From Ectothiorhodospiraceae bacterium BW-2 (GTDB lineage Bacteria > Pseudomonadota > Gammaproteobacteria > Thiohalomonadales > Thiohalomonadaceae): a stretch of DNA of 64,000 nt. The position numbers and the translations under genes were made by a program. The notes beneath the pieces were generated by a model. That model did not search any database. It worked only from the letters and a program-made list of their open reading frames with translations, and was not told the DNA's origin. Below, one piece after another: positions 25,815 to 36,219 of this stretch. Location of the stretch: positions 3,806,071-3,870,070 of the forward strand of contig CP032507.1 in the NCBI GenBank assembly GCA_008375315.1, in the 5' to 3' direction. Within the stretch, counting starts at the first letter, position 1. Every line of letters begins with the position of its first letter.

Positions 25815-26771
25815 CTAATCGTGTTCATCGGGATAGAGGACATCCCGCTCTAATTTGCGCTGCTGAATGATTTTACGCAACTTTTGTAGCGCCTCATTCT
25901 GAATCTGGCGCACCCGCTCTCGGGTGATATCGAGATCGATACCGATCATCTCCAGCGTCTGTGCAGGGTAGTTATGCAGTCCGAAGCGGCGCAGCACCAC
26001 TTGGCGCTGGCGCAGGGTTAAATGGGTTAACCAAGTATCGACCAGCGCATGTAACTCCTGATCTTGTATCACTTCAGAGGGATCGGGCTGTAACTCATCA
26101 ATCAGCGTATCGGCTAGCGTCAACTCCCCCTCTCCCGCTAACGGCGTATCGATGGAGCTGTTTCGCTCGCTCAGCTTCAACAGCCGCTCGACCTCCTCTA
26201 GTGGCTGATCGACCGCTTTGGCAATCTCATCACAGCTCGGCTCGTGCTCAAGCTGCTGCGCTAGCTGCCGCGCTGCTCGCAGATAGGTATTAATCTCTTT
26301 TAGGATATGCACCGGCAGCCGCACAGTGCGACTTTGATTCATAATCGCCCGCTCAATCGTCTGCCGAATCCACCAAGTCGCATAGGTCGAAAAGCGAAAG
26401 CCGCGACGCGGATCAAACTTCTCGACCGCATGAATCAGCCCTAAGTTGCCCTCCTCAATCAGATCCGGCAGCAGCACCCCCCGATTGGTAAATTGTCGTG
26501 CAATTTTGACCACCAGACGCAGATTGGCCTCAATCATACGCTGCCTAGCCTCTCGATCTCCCGTCTCGATCTTTAGCGCCAGTTCGATCTCCTCCTCTGC
26601 ACTTAGCAGCGACTTAAACCCGATCTCGCGCAGATAGATTTGGATGGTGTTAACCTCGGCACTCATTGTGCCCTGCTCTATGGGGAGTGAGACTTCGCTC
26701 TCGATATCTACATCGGTATCGGTATCCATACCAGTTTGAGGCGGCTGTGGGCTCACCACAAACTCACCCAC
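25815..26771 (-). CDS. rpoS: RNA polymerase sigma factor RpoS
   Basis: A 318-residue stationary-phase/general stress sigma factor. Region 1.2 starts [17 protein letters not shown]; region 2 has [20 protein letters not shown] and [20 protein letters not shown], with core-binding and -10 recognition residues; region 3 has [16 protein letters not shown]; region 4 has [19 protein letters not shown]. Length is close to the E. coli protein (330). The frame begins at GTG 26771; an ATG at 26729 is possible because no strong ribosome site decides. It is downstream of nlpD, whose gene normally contains the main rpoS promoter. A convergent partner-switch operon may control it. Confidence 0.97.
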   Translation of the reverse strand: MGEFVVSPQPPQTGMDTDTDVDIESEVSLPIEQGTMSAEVNTIQIYLREIGFKSLLSAEEEIELALKIETGDREARQRMIEANLRLVVKIARQFTNRGVLLPDLIEEGNLGLIHAVEKFDPRRGFRFSTYATWWIRQTIERAIMNQSRTVRLPVHILKEINTYLRAARQLAQQLEHEPSCDEIAKAVDQPLEEVERLLKLSERNSSIDTPLAGEGELTLADTLIDELQPDPSEVIQDQELHALVDTWLTHLTLRQRQVVLRRFGLHNYPAQTLEMIGIDLDITRERVRQIQNEALQKLRKIIQQRKLERDVLYPDEHD

Positions 26772-26786
26772 GACCGCCAGCTCAGC

Positions 26787-27860
<1,074 letters not shown>

Positions 27861-27866
27861 ACCAAA

Positions 27867-28448
27867 CTACCCTATCTGATAGAGCAGTAACCCCACCCCA
27901 ACCAGAGCCACTACCCCCCAACCGATCGTATCGACATGACGGCGCAGGGCACGCTCCATCGCCTCCCCCCCCCACCAAATCAACCCAGCTACCAGATAGA
28001 AGCGGGCGCCGCGCCCAATGAGTGAGGCGATCATAAAAGGTAACAGCGCCATCTGAAACAGACCGGCGGTAATGGTAAACATTTTATAAGGGATCGGCGA
28101 AAAGCCGGCCAAAAAGACCACCCACACCCCCCAAGCATCAAACCAAGCGCCAGCAGAGTCGATTTTATCCATATAGCCCAGCCGCTGTAGCAGCGGCTCA
28201 ACCAGATCAAACGCCCACAAGCCGATAAAGTAACCCAACACGCCGCCTAATAGCGAGGCGATAGTAGTGATAAAGGCGAACCGCCACGCCCTCTCCGGCT
28301 GCGCTAGAACCATCGGCGCTAGCATGACATCGGGTGGAATAGGAAAAAAAGAGGATTCCGCAAAACTCATGCCGGCCAGCAGATGGGGTGCCTTTGGGTG
28401 AACAGACCAGCGCATCACTCGCTCATAGAGACGGCTAAAAATCGCCAT
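27867..28448 (-). CDS. yqaA: YqaA/DedA-family membrane protein
   Basis: A 193-residue inner-membrane protein with the SNARE-associated (VTT/DedA-like) pattern: MSFAESSFFPIPPDVMLAPM re-entrant start, then SLLGGVLGYFIGLW and FLAGFSPIPYKMFTITAG. DedA-type proteins are linked to lipid carrier flipping and membrane homeostasis; the YqaA branch lacks a settled role. Its ATG overlaps the pcm stop (TAATG). Gene order surE-pcm-yqaA-nlpD-rpoS is seen in many gammaproteobacteria. Confidence 0.93.
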   Translation of the reverse strand: MAIFSRLYERVMRWSVHPKAPHLLAGMSFAESSFFPIPPDVMLAPMVLAQPERAWRFAFITTIASLLGGVLGYFIGLWAFDLVEPLLQRLGYMDKIDSAGAWFDAWGVWVVFLAGFSPIPYKMFTITAGLFQMALLPFMIASLIGRGARFYLVAGLIWWGGEAMERALRRHVDTIGWGVVALVGVGLLLYQIG

Positions 28449-29107
28449 TATCGCATCGCTCCAGTTAACATCGGTACAAAAGAGGCCGCCTCGACCACAC
28501 TATCGTGAAACTCCCCCCCCTGCCGATAGAGGGTGTGTAGCTGCTGCTGCGAACTCCCTAGCGGTAACACCATCACTCCCCCCTCTGCTAGCTGTTGTAG
28601 TAGCGTCTGTGGTAGCTGTGGCGGTGCGGCAGCGACAATAATGGCATCAAACGGCTGCTGCTGTGGCCACCCCTCATAGCCATCCCCATGGCGCAGACGG
28701 ATATTGGTAAAGCCTAATTGAGTGAGTCGATTTCGTGCCCGAGTGTAGAGGGCACCGATCCTCTCAATGGTATAGACCTCAGCGATTAATGAGGCGAGAA
28801 TGGCCGTCTGATAGCCGCAACCGCTACCAATCTCTAGCACCTTGCGCGGTCTCACCTCTAGCAGCAGTTCGGTCATACGGGCCACGGTGTAGGGGCGGGA
28901 GATAGTCTGACCATAGCCGATAGGGAGGGTAGTCTCCTCGTAAGCACGGTGGGAGAGCGCCTCATCGACAAACAGATGGCGCGGGGTAGAGGCGATCACC
29001 TCCAATACCTGCTGATTGGTAATCCCGCGCTGCTGTAGCGTGTAGCGTAACCGATCGCGAGTCCGCTGCGAGGTCATGCCACTGCCATAGAGCTGCTGCG
29101 CTATCAA
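28448..29107 (-). CDS. pcm: protein-L-isoaspartate O-methyltransferase
   Basis: A 219-residue SAM-dependent enzyme that starts repair of isoaspartyl damage in ageing proteins. Signature segments are [20 protein letters not shown] (substrate loop) and [18 protein letters not shown] (SAM-binding motif I). The start TTG 29107 overlaps the surE stop (TTGA); an in-frame ATG at 29077 ([10 protein letters not shown]) matches shorter annotated starts. The surE-pcm overlap is conserved in relatives. Confidence 0.97.
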   Translation of the reverse strand: MIAQQLYGSGMTSQRTRDRLRYTLQQRGITNQQVLEVIASTPRHLFVDEALSHRAYEETTLPIGYGQTISRPYTVARMTELLLEVRPRKVLEIGSGCGYQTAILASLIAEVYTIERIGALYTRARNRLTQLGFTNIRLRHGDGYEGWPQQQPFDAIIVAAAPPQLPQTLLQQLAEGGVMVLPLGSSQQQLHTLYRQGGEFHDSVVEAASFVPMLTGAMR

Positions 29108-29877
29108 GATTTCTGTTCCTGCATTAAGCCGATCCAGCGGGCAATCCCCGCGAGCGAATCGTGGCGAGTCAGATCGACCACCACCGGCGAGACCGAGACC
29201 TTATGCTGACGAATAGCGGCAAAGTCGGTCCCCTCACCACAATCGGCCTCACCACCACTCGGGCCGACCCAGTAGATAGCCTTGCCTCGGGGGTCGTAAC
29301 TGCGCACCATCGGCTCTGCACGGTGGCGACTACCGAGCCGAGTCGCGACCACCCCCTCGATCTGCTCTAGCGGTAGATCAGGAACATTAATATTCAAAAT
29401 TGTCTGCGGCGGCAGCGGGTGGCTATCGATCTGCTGCAGAATCTGTAGCGTATAGTAAACTGCACTTTGAAAGTGGCTCACTTCATGGTGAGAGGTGACC
29501 GAGGCTAACGAGACCGCGATGGCAGGATAGCCGAGAAAACGCCCCTCCATCGCTGCCGCCACAGTCCCAGAGTAGAGCACATCGTCACCAAGATTGGCAC
29601 CGTGGTTGATACCGGAGATCACCATATCAGGATCCCCCTCTAGCAGACCAGTCATCGCAAGGTGAACACTATCGGTCGGGGTGCCATCGACCGCCCAAAA
29701 ACCGTTGCCACTACGCTCAGCCCGCAGCGGCCTAGTGAGCGTCAGCGAGTTACTCGCCCCGCTACGGTTGCGATCGGGGGCAACCACCTGTAGCTCATGG
29801 TCAATGGCCAAGGCATCGGCTAGGGCGATAATCCCTTCGGCCTGATAGCCGTCATCGTTACTTAACACTATTTTCAT
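29104..29877 (-). CDS. surE: 5'/3'-nucleotidase SurE
   Basis: A 257-residue metal-dependent nucleotidase. The active site is [16 protein letters not shown] (Asp pair), the Ser/Asn site is [11 protein letters not shown] and the second Asn is in [16 protein letters not shown] start at ATG 29877, which gives the family's standard N-terminus; a frame from 29913 would add 12 residues. SurE dephosphorylates nucleoside monophosphates and is tied to stationary-phase survival, in line with its position in the rpoS block. Confidence 0.97.
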   Translation of the reverse strand: MKIVLSNDDGYQAEGIIALADALAIDHELQVVAPDRNRSGASNSLTLTRPLRAERSGNGFWAVDGTPTDSVHLAMTGLLEGDPDMVISGINHGANLGDDVLYSGTVAAAMEGRFLGYPAIAVSLASVTSHHEVSHFQSAVYYTLQILQQIDSHPLPPQTILNINVPDLPLEQIEGVVATRLGSRHRAEPMVRSYDPRGKAIYWVGPSGGEADCGEGTDFAAIRQHKVSVSPVVVDLTRHDSLAGIARWIGLMQEQKS

Positions 29878-29944
29878 CGAATCGAATCTGTTCTTGTGGG
29901 GTAAAATCGTCATTTAACCCAAACATCATACCAGTTTATCGCCC

Positions 29945-30529
29945 CTACGGCAGCAGCAGCAGCAGCAGATAGAGCAGCCACAACGAGCCGAGTAGCAATC
30001 CCCCCCCCAACCAGCGGCTCTGTTGCAACAACTTCTGCTCAAATCGGCTCAGAGGTTGCAGCAGTTCGCGGCTAGATATCCAGCGGTTAGCTCGCAGCTC
30101 AAGCTGTTTTAACAGGCTCGGTCGCCAATAGACCATGAGCCCAATGATGAGTGCAAACAGATGGCTACCCCATAGCAGCAGCAGCAGCGCCCCGTAGAGC
30201 CACTGCCAAAAGGGGAGCCAGTGGGGGTTGTAGCGCAGATCCTCCGCCTCCAGCTCCCCTTTGGCATAGAAGGCCAATAGGTAGAGAACGGCGGCCGCAA
30301 AGAGTGCCACAACAGCCCCCACCGCCTCATGGCGGCGGTAGAACCAAGCGTCGATATAGCGGGGACGATCTATCGGCTCTAGTAGCTGCTGTGACCAAAA
30401 CCAGCTCCACACATTTCGCTGTAGCCAGACCATTCGCTGCGGCCACAACATCAGCCCCACTGCTAGCAACAGGGTGAAAAGAGCGATTGCCACTAACAGC
30501 CACACCCCAAGTATCCATAAACTATCCAT
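29945..30529 (-). CDS. unknown multi-pass membrane protein with internal repeat
   Basis: A 194-residue protein with four hydrophobic helices, starting at ATG 30529 after GGAG and overlapping the gene before it by 8 bases. Two segments resemble each other: GLMLWPQRMVWLQRNVWSWF then LLEPIDRPR, and GLMVYWRPSLLKQLELRANR then LLQPLSRFE, each after a membrane helix. This suggests an internal duplication. It is last in a pilus-type operon but I recognise no family. The C-terminus is a Leu-only helix (LLYLLLLLLP). Confidence 0.75.
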   Translation of the reverse strand: MDSLWILGVWLLVAIALFTLLLAVGLMLWPQRMVWLQRNVWSWFWSQQLLEPIDRPRYIDAWFYRRHEAVGAVVALFAAAVLYLLAFYAKGELEAEDLRYNPHWLPFWQWLYGALLLLLWGSHLFALIIGLMVYWRPSLLKQLELRANRWISSRELLQPLSRFEQKLLQQSRWLGGGLLLGSLWLLYLLLLLLP

Positions 30530-31061
30530 CCGGGGTCTCCAGTAGGTAGGCATCTAGCGTCTGTAGCTCAATACCGCGCAGATAGGCCGCTTCACCCATA
30601 TGATGCGGATGGTAGCGAGCCACCACCATAAATCGAATCGTGGTGCGCTCGCCGAGCGGAAACCAGAACGCCTCCGTCTCGCCGATACGATAGATCAACT
30701 GCCCGGTGCTGCGTTCAAAATACCAGCTTCGTAGCGCCAGCTCGCTCTCGTTCACCGACTCAATTTCGCCGCCATAGTTAGGGGGGCGCGTCCCCAACCA
30801 CTCGATAGGATTGGCACGATTCATCGCCGCTAGTTCAGCCACGCCGCCTCGTACCACTCGCCGCGACATCTCAGTCCCTAGGGTACTTTTTAAGACCCCC
30901 ACCATCCACTGTACGTGGGTACGCTCGGCGCTAATACGAAGCTGCCAAATCGTATCTAACGCCACCCAGATGAGGGTCATCACCCCCGCTAGCACTAGCA
31001 GCCACTGGTAGAGCCTCACCTCCCGCCGCTGACGACGAAACTGCTGCATTGAGTCGGTCAT
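30522..31061 (-). CDS. pilus-biogenesis-like membrane-anchored protein (MshF-like)
   Basis: A 179-residue protein with one N-terminal membrane helix (LYQWLLVLAGVMTLIWVALD) and a periplasmic domain with NPIEWLGTRPPNYGGEI and SWYFERSTGQLIYRIGE. The pattern N-P...PPNY.G...WYFD-like is seen in accessory proteins next to MSHA-type assembly genes, but the match is loose. The start ATG 31061 follows GGGGGAG. It lies 9 bases after the GspF-like gene. Confidence 0.65.
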   Translation of the reverse strand: MTDSMQQFRRQRREVRLYQWLLVLAGVMTLIWVALDTIWQLRISAERTHVQWMVGVLKSTLGTEMSRRVVRGGVAELAAMNRANPIEWLGTRPPNYGGEIESVNESELALRSWYFERSTGQLIYRIGETEAFWFPLGERTTIRFMVVARYHPHHMGEAAYLRGIELQTLDAYLLETPDG

Positions 31062-31070
31062 AGACTCCCC

Positions 31071-32300
31071 CTACCCTTTAGCCATGCCGGTCAGCTCCCA
31101 CATCGGCAGGAAGATCCCCAATGCCAACACCCCGACAATCGCCCCGACCGCCGCCAACATAATCGGCTCTATCGCAGCGCTCAACTTTTCAACATCATAC
31201 TCCACTTCGCGCTGATAGTAGTCGGCGACCTCAGAGAGCATATCATCAATCGCCCCCGTCTCCTCCCCAACCGACATCATCTGTAGCGCTAGTGGGGTAA
31301 ACATTCCCGTTTGGGTGGCGGTATTGGTAATCGAATCGCCCCGCTCAATGCCACTGCGCATCGAGAGCACCTTTTCGGCAATATAGTCATTATCGACCGC
31401 CTGCGAGACCACAATCAGGGTCTGAATAATCGGCACGCCACTGCGGCTCGACATCGAAAAGGTACGGGCAAAACGGGCCAGAGCGGCGCGATGGAGAATA
31501 GGGCCGACCAGCGGCAGTTTAAGTTGCTGTTTATGCCACATCATCCGCCCCGGCTTGGTCTTAACATAGTAGATCACCCACACCACCAGCAGCGTCAGTC
31601 CCACTCCCATATAGCGCCAGTAGGCGACAAAGAAATCGGAGACGGTAATGAGTAGTTTGGTCTGCCACGGCATATCCATCCCCATGCCATCAAAGACGCC
31701 GGAGAAGGCGGGAATAACATAGATATTAACCACCGCGAGTGCGATCGAAATCGCAATGAGAACAAAGGCAGGATAGCGCAGCGCTGAGGCGATCCGTTTG
31801 CGGGTCTCGCGCTCCATCTCCAGATAGTTACCGAGTTGAAAAAAGGCCTCATCGAGTTTACCGGTGTTCTCCCCCACCCGCACCATACTGATCATTAGCG
31901 TCGGAAAGATATCGCTGTGGCCAGCCATAGAGGTCGCCAGATCACGCCCCGACTCCAGACCGCGGCGCATATCATCCATAATCGCTTTAAGTACCCGATT
32001 TTGGGTGGTCTCAATCAGCCCGGAGATGCCACGAATAATCGGCACCCCCGCCTTGGAGAGGGAGTACATTTGGCGACAAAATAGCACTAAATCGTCTAAC
32101 TGCGGCCGCTTTTGGTTCAGCTTCTCTAGCCACTCACTCAGACCGGGGCCGCGACTGGCTAACTCAATTTCGGTAATCGTAATCGGGGTGCTGCCTTGGT
32201 TGCGCAGTAGCGTCGCGACCGCATCGACAGAGGCCCCCTCTATCTCACCGCTCACCATCTCCCCGCCCCGACCTCGGGCACGATAGCCGTAGTGTGGCAT
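31071..32300 (-). CDS. mshG: type IV pilus/MSHA inner-membrane platform protein (GspF/MshG family)
   Basis: A 409-residue polytopic protein with the duplicated T2SSF domain: first repeat around LVLFCRQMYSLSKAGVPIIR (residue 69 on), second around ARFARTFSMSSRSGVPIIQT (about 272 on). Three membrane helices are visible near 170, 220 and 380. It sits under the assembly ATPase and passes on rotation to add pilin subunits. The 3-base spacing to the ATPase gene and the neighbouring MshF-like gene favour an MSHA-type pilus over type II secretion, although this family is hard to split by eye. Confidence 0.88.
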   Translation of the reverse strand: MPHYGYRARGRGGEMVSGEIEGASVDAVATLLRNQGSTPITITEIELASRGPGLSEWLEKLNQKRPQLDDLVLFCRQMYSLSKAGVPIIRGISGLIETTQNRVLKAIMDDMRRGLESGRDLATSMAGHSDIFPTLMISMVRVGENTGKLDEAFFQLGNYLEMERETRKRIASALRYPAFVLIAISIALAVVNIYVIPAFSGVFDGMGMDMPWQTKLLITVSDFFVAYWRYMGVGLTLLVVWVIYYVKTKPGRMMWHKQQLKLPLVGPILHRAALARFARTFSMSSRSGVPIIQTLIVVSQAVDNDYIAEKVLSMRSGIERGDSITNTATQTGMFTPLALQMMSVGEETGAIDDMLSEVADYYQREVEYDVEKLSAAIEPIMLAAVGAIVGVLALGIFLPMWELTGMAKG

Positions 32301-32303
32301 CGG

Positions 32304-34388
32304 CTACTCCAAGGGGACTAAGGTTAATTGGCCCAAATCAAAAGCGCTCCGTTTGGGCGGTGGCTCAGGTGCCCTAGGTGCAGGCTCGGGTAGTGGTTCT
32401 AGTGGTTCTAGTGGCTCTAGCGGTTCAAATTGGGGCGATGGTTGCGGCTCAGGTGCTACGGGTAGCGGCTCTAGTAGCTCAAACGAGACTGTCGTCGCCG
32501 TATCGGTGTCAGGTTGGGATATCGCCTCAAACAGGCTCTCTGGCAGCGGCTCTAGCGGCTCAAAGGCGATGGCGCTAGATGTTGGTGTCGGCGTCGGTAC
32601 TGGTGTCGATAAGTTCGCTACCGGTGCCACCGCCTCCCTCTCTGTCTTCTGCTGCTGCCGTTTAAGCTGCGAAAGCGAATCGTCCCCCGATATCCGAATC
32701 ACCTCCTCTAAGGTGGTCACCCCCTGCTTCGCATACTCAAGGGCATTAATCGATAGGGTGGTAAAGTCGGGATCGTTTAACGCCGCCCGAGCAAAACCGT
32801 TTGTATCGTTCATTCGCAGTGCATCGATCATATCGTCGCTCATCTCCAGTAGCTCAAAGACCCCAATTCGCCCGCGGTAACCGGTATTATTACAGAGGTG
32901 GCAGCCGCTCCCCTGCTTAAATGTCAGCCCCTCTAGCCCCGCCTCGCCCCCTAAAGTCGCCACCAGCCAGCCGTGCTCTTGAAGGTTAGGATCGTGCTCC
33001 AACACACAGTTATCGCATACTCGCCGCACCAGCCGCTGAGCGATAATCGCCTCTAGTGAGGTGGCGACCATAAAGCCGGGGATCCCCATATCGATTAATC
33101 GAATCGCAGTGCTAACCGCATCGTTAGTATGCAGCGTCGAGAGGACTAAGTGGCCGGTAATCGCCGCTCTAAGGCCGATTTCGGCGGTCTCCTGATCGCG
33201 CATCTCGCCAATGAGCACGACATCAGGATCTTGTCGCAGCGCCGTACGCAACACAGTGGCAAAGGTTAACCCTATTTGGGCGTTCACCTGCACCTGATTC
33301 ACCCGTGGCAGACGATACTCAACCGGATCTTCGACGGTAATAATCTTCTTCGACGGCTCGTTCAACTCGGTTAGTGCGCCATAGAGGGTGGTGGTCTTAC
33401 CACTTCCAGTCGGCCCGGTCACCAGCACTAGCCCGTGCGGTTTGCGGATATGGCGCTTAAAGCGCTCTAAGATCTCCGCCGGCATGCCGATTTTACTCAA
33501 CTGCAAGGTGCCGCCGGTCTGATCTAGCAGCCGCATTACCACCGCCTCACCCGAAGTTAATGGCATCGTCGAGACCCGCACATCGATGCTGCGATCGCGC
33601 ACGCGAATATTAAAGCGCCCATCCTGCGGCAGCCGCTTTTCGGAGATATCGAGCCCCGACATCAGTTTCAACCGTGAGACCAACGCGCCAGCAATACGCT
33701 TCTCCTTCATCACCTGCTCCTGTAGCTGGCCATCGATGCGTAGCCGAATCCGTAGGGAGCTCTCATCCGGCTCGATATGGATATCAGAGGCACCGACATG
33801 CACGGCATCATCGAAGATACTCTGTAGCAGCCGCACAACCGGTGCTTCGCTGGTATCGGAGGTCGAGAGGAGATCTTCGAGAGTGTAGTCGGTCGCGGTC
33901 AGCTCCTGATTGAGCTCTTCGGCTAGCGAGTCGAGTACCGCACTGCCGCTGCTGCGATAGACGGTATCGAGCGTGGTGACCAGATCGGCCTCACGCACAA
34001 TCGCTAGCTCCAGATTATGGGGCTGGACGAGTTGACTTAGCTCATCGTAGGCGAAGATATCGGTCGGATCGGCCATGCCGACCAGAATGGTGTTGGTACT
34101 CTTGTTGATACTTAACGCCACGGCGCGATAGCGGCGGGCGGTATGCTCTGGAATCAGATTGACCACTTCGGCGTTGTATTGAAAGTGGCGCAGATCGATT
34201 TGGGGTAGCTTTAGCTGTTGAGCTAAAAACTCCAGTAGCTGATCTTCGGAGATGTACTTCAGCTCGATTAGCTGCTTGCCGAGCTTTAGTTTGCTCTGTT
34301 TTTGGGCCGCTAAGGCAGCCATTAACATATTTTCGGTAATCAGGCCGTTATCGACCAGTAGATCACCTAAACGCAGTTTCTGTTTCAT
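32304..34388 (-). CDS. mshE: pilus assembly ATPase (MshE/GspE family) with Pro-Glu-rich tail
   Basis: A 694-residue ATPase. Residues 1-150 are an MshEN domain; LRLGDLLVDNGLITENMLMA and the related LKLGKQLIELKYISEDQLLE are the two tandem motifs that bind cyclic di-GMP in MshE. The motor has Walker A GPTGSGKTTTLYGAL, an Asp box ITVEDPVEYRL, Walker B DVVLIGEMRDQETAE and a zinc site (CDNC then CHLC). After about residue 570 there is an unusual tail of roughly 120 residues rich in Pro and Glu, with EPLEPLEPLEPL repeats. It is first in the pilus operon. Confidence 0.92.
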   Translation of the reverse strand: MKQKLRLGDLLVDNGLITENMLMAALAAQKQSKLKLGKQLIELKYISEDQLLEFLAQQLKLPQIDLRHFQYNAEVVNLIPEHTARRYRAVALSINKSTNTILVGMADPTDIFAYDELSQLVQPHNLELAIVREADLVTTLDTVYRSSGSAVLDSLAEELNQELTATDYTLEDLLSTSDTSEAPVVRLLQSIFDDAVHVGASDIHIEPDESSLRIRLRIDGQLQEQVMKEKRIAGALVSRLKLMSGLDISEKRLPQDGRFNIRVRDRSIDVRVSTMPLTSGEAVVMRLLDQTGGTLQLSKIGMPAEILERFKRHIRKPHGLVLVTGPTGSGKTTTLYGALTELNEPSKKIITVEDPVEYRLPRVNQVQVNAQIGLTFATVLRTALRQDPDVVLIGEMRDQETAEIGLRAAITGHLVLSTLHTNDAVSTAIRLIDMGIPGFMVATSLEAIIAQRLVRRVCDNCVLEHDPNLQEHGWLVATLGGEAGLEGLTFKQGSGCHLCNNTGYRGRIGVFELLEMSDDMIDALRMNDTNGFARAALNDPDFTTLSINALEYAKQGVTTLEEVIRISGDDSLSQLKRQQQKTEREAVAPVANLSTPVPTPTPTSSAIAFEPLEPLPESLFEAISQPDTDTATTVSFELLEPLPVAPEPQPSPQFEPLEPLEPLEPLPEPAPRAPEPPPKRSAFDLGQLTLVPLE

Positions 34389-34408
34389 CGACAGTCGTTA
34401 GCGTGCAG

Positions 34409-35380
34409 TTAGCAGCCACACCTAGGCGTTTGGGTGTTGAGCTGTAGTGACCCTCTCAACTCGCTCAAACTGAGCTGGTGCTGCTGCAGATAGTCGGCGA
34501 TCCCTCGATTAATCTTTGGGCAGATGAGTGGATCGTAAAATAGCGCCGTGCCGACCCCTACCGCTGTCGCACCGGCGATTAGAAACTCAATTGCGTCATT
34601 CGCCGAACTCACCCCTCCCTGACCGATAATCGGAATTTGGTGCGCTTTGCATACCTGATAGACCTGATGCACTTTTAATAGCGCCACCGGCTTAATCGCC
34701 GGCCCCGATACCCCCCCCTGATTGTTACCTAGCACCGCACGACGAGCATTGATGTCGATAGCCATCCCCATTAAGGTATTGATCACCGCTAGAGCGTCAC
34801 TACCGGCCTCAAGACAGCGGCGGGCATTGTCGGCAATATCGGTCTGATTCGGGGAGAGTTTGGTAATCAACGGCTTAGTAGTTACCTTGCGCACGGCCGC
34901 GACCACTTTCGCTGACATCTCAGGATCGTTGCCAAAGGCCGCCCCCCCGCGCTTAACATTAGGGCAGGAGATGTTGATCTCGACCGCATCAATGGGCGAG
35001 TTATCAAAAATTCGCGCCACCTCAACATACTCCTCTAGCGTAGAGCCGGAGAGGTTAGCAATAAAGCGGGTCTCACTAAAATCGAGCTGCGGCAAGATCG
35101 TATCGACCACATATCGCGCCCCCGGATTTTGCAGACCGATAGCGTTTAACATCCCCTGTGGCGTCTCATAGAGGCGATGCGGTGCGTTACCGAGCCGTGG
35201 CTCTAGCGTCGTCCCTTTAAGGCAGACGGCACCGACCTCCCGATTAGAGAACCCTTCGATACGGGTGTACTCCTCCCCAAAACCGACACAGCCAGAGAGC
35301 AGCACTAGCGGCGAGCTCATCGACAGACCACAAAAATCGAGCGCTAACGCGGGCAAACTATTCGCTTGTTCACTACTCAT
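34409..35380 (-). CDS. pyrD: dihydroorotate dehydrogenase, class 1B-type catalytic subunit
   Basis: A 323-residue TIM-barrel flavoenzyme that oxidises dihydroorotate to orotate in pyrimidine synthesis. The catalytic base lies in EINISCPNVKRGG: Cys instead of the Ser of membrane-bound class 2 enzymes, which marks class 1. FMN-binding segments include TKLSPNQTDIAD, GGVSGPAIKPVALL and IIGQGGVSSANDAIEF. Class 1B enzymes normally need a PyrK subunit with FAD and an Fe-S cluster; none is encoded next to it. Most gammaproteobacteria use class 2, so this is notable. Confidence 0.93.
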   Translation of the reverse strand: MSSEQANSLPALALDFCGLSMSSPLVLLSGCVGFGEEYTRIEGFSNREVGAVCLKGTTLEPRLGNAPHRLYETPQGMLNAIGLQNPGARYVVDTILPQLDFSETRFIANLSGSTLEEYVEVARIFDNSPIDAVEINISCPNVKRGGAAFGNDPEMSAKVVAAVRKVTTKPLITKLSPNQTDIADNARRCLEAGSDALAVINTLMGMAIDINARRAVLGNNQGGVSGPAIKPVALLKVHQVYQVCKAHQIPIIGQGGVSSANDAIEFLIAGATAVGVGTALFYDPLICPKINRGIADYLQQHQLSLSELRGSLQLNTQTPRCGC

Positions 35381-35422
35381 AGGAGATAATGGGCCATCCT
35401 CAACCTGAATCTATCTACAACA

Positions 35423-35884
35423 ATGCTGCATATTATTCTCTACCAGCCAGAAATTCCACCCAATACCGGTAATATTATCCGCCTTTGTGCCAATAGCGGT
35501 GCCCGCCTGCACCTCGTTGAGCCGCTAGGTTTTCAGTGGGAAGATAGCCGCCTGCGCCGAGCTGGACTCGACTACCACGAATTTGCCTCGGTCGGTCGCT
35601 ACCCCTCGCTAGCGGAGTGCCGGCGACAGAACCGCTTTAACACCCTCTATGCCTGTACCACAAAGGCCAAACAGCACTACCATCAGGTGAGCTATCACTC
35701 TAACGATGCGCTACTGTTCGGCCCCGAAACTCGTGGCCTACCCGATGAGATACGGCAGCAGTTCAGTAGCACTCAAATCCGTATTCCGATGCGAGCCCAA
35801 AGTCGCAGCCTCAACCTCTCTAACGCCTGTGCGATTATCCTCTACGAGGCGCTACGGCAGCTCGGTTTTGAGTCGATTGGCTAG
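35423..35884 (+). CDS. trmL: tRNA (cytidine/uridine-34-2'-O)-methyltransferase TrmL
   Basis: A 153-residue SPOUT enzyme that methylates the wobble ribose of certain tRNA-Leu. Motifs include YQPEIPPNTGNIIRLCANSG at the start, LFGPETRGLP (SAM knot) and IPMRAQSRSLNLSNACAI at the C-terminal knot. Length matches YibK/TrmL. Its 3' end overlaps mnhG tail to tail by about 50 bases. Confidence 0.96.
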   Translation: MLHIILYQPEIPPNTGNIIRLCANSGARLHLVEPLGFQWEDSRLRRAGLDYHEFASVGRYPSLAECRRQNRFNTLYACTTKAKQHYHQVSYHSNDALLFGPETRGLPDEIRQQFSSTQIRIPMRAQSRSLNLSNACAIILYEALRQLGFESIG

Positions 35885-36215
35885 GCGATAACTCCTCATC
35901 GGTCGCTGACTGCGACCGCTCGCGCCGCTGATGCTGTAGATGGAGCGCCGATTTGGCCATCACATGGGCACTAATCGGGGTGGTAACAAACAGGTACATC
36001 GCAATGAGCACCTCATGTAGGCTCAGTTCAGAGCTGTAGAAGATAAAGTAGAGGGTCGAGGCGATTAACAGCGATCCCACCCCAAGCGTCGTTGCCTTAG
36101 TCGCACTATGGAGCCGAGTAAAGAAGTCGGGCAGCTTAACTAAGCCGATAGAGCCGACTAACACAAAAAACGACCCCAATAACACCAATAGCGAAATAAT
36201 TAGCTCAAAGACCAT
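35835..36215 (-). CDS. mnhG: Na+/H+ antiporter subunit G (MnhG/MrpG)
   Basis: A 126-residue membrane protein with three helices and the family stretch SIGLVKLPDFFTRLHSATKATTLG. It is the last gene of the Mrp operon and overlaps the convergent trmL. The C-terminal 25 residues are polar and coded within that overlap. Mrp complexes exchange Na+ for H+ and need every subunit. Confidence 0.95.
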   Translation of the reverse strand: MVFELIISLLVLLGSFFVLVGSIGLVKLPDFFTRLHSATKATTLGVGSLLIASTLYFIFYSSELSLHEVLIAMYLFVTTPISAHVMAKSALHLQHQRRERSQSATDEELSPSQSTQNRAAVAPRRG

Positions 36216-36219
36216 CCGC

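Noticed and set aside
32353-32880. Ser-Gly-rich open frame opposite the pilus ATPase tail
   Set aside because: It is the complement of the Pro-Glu repeats; the minus-strand frame is continuous with the ATPase.
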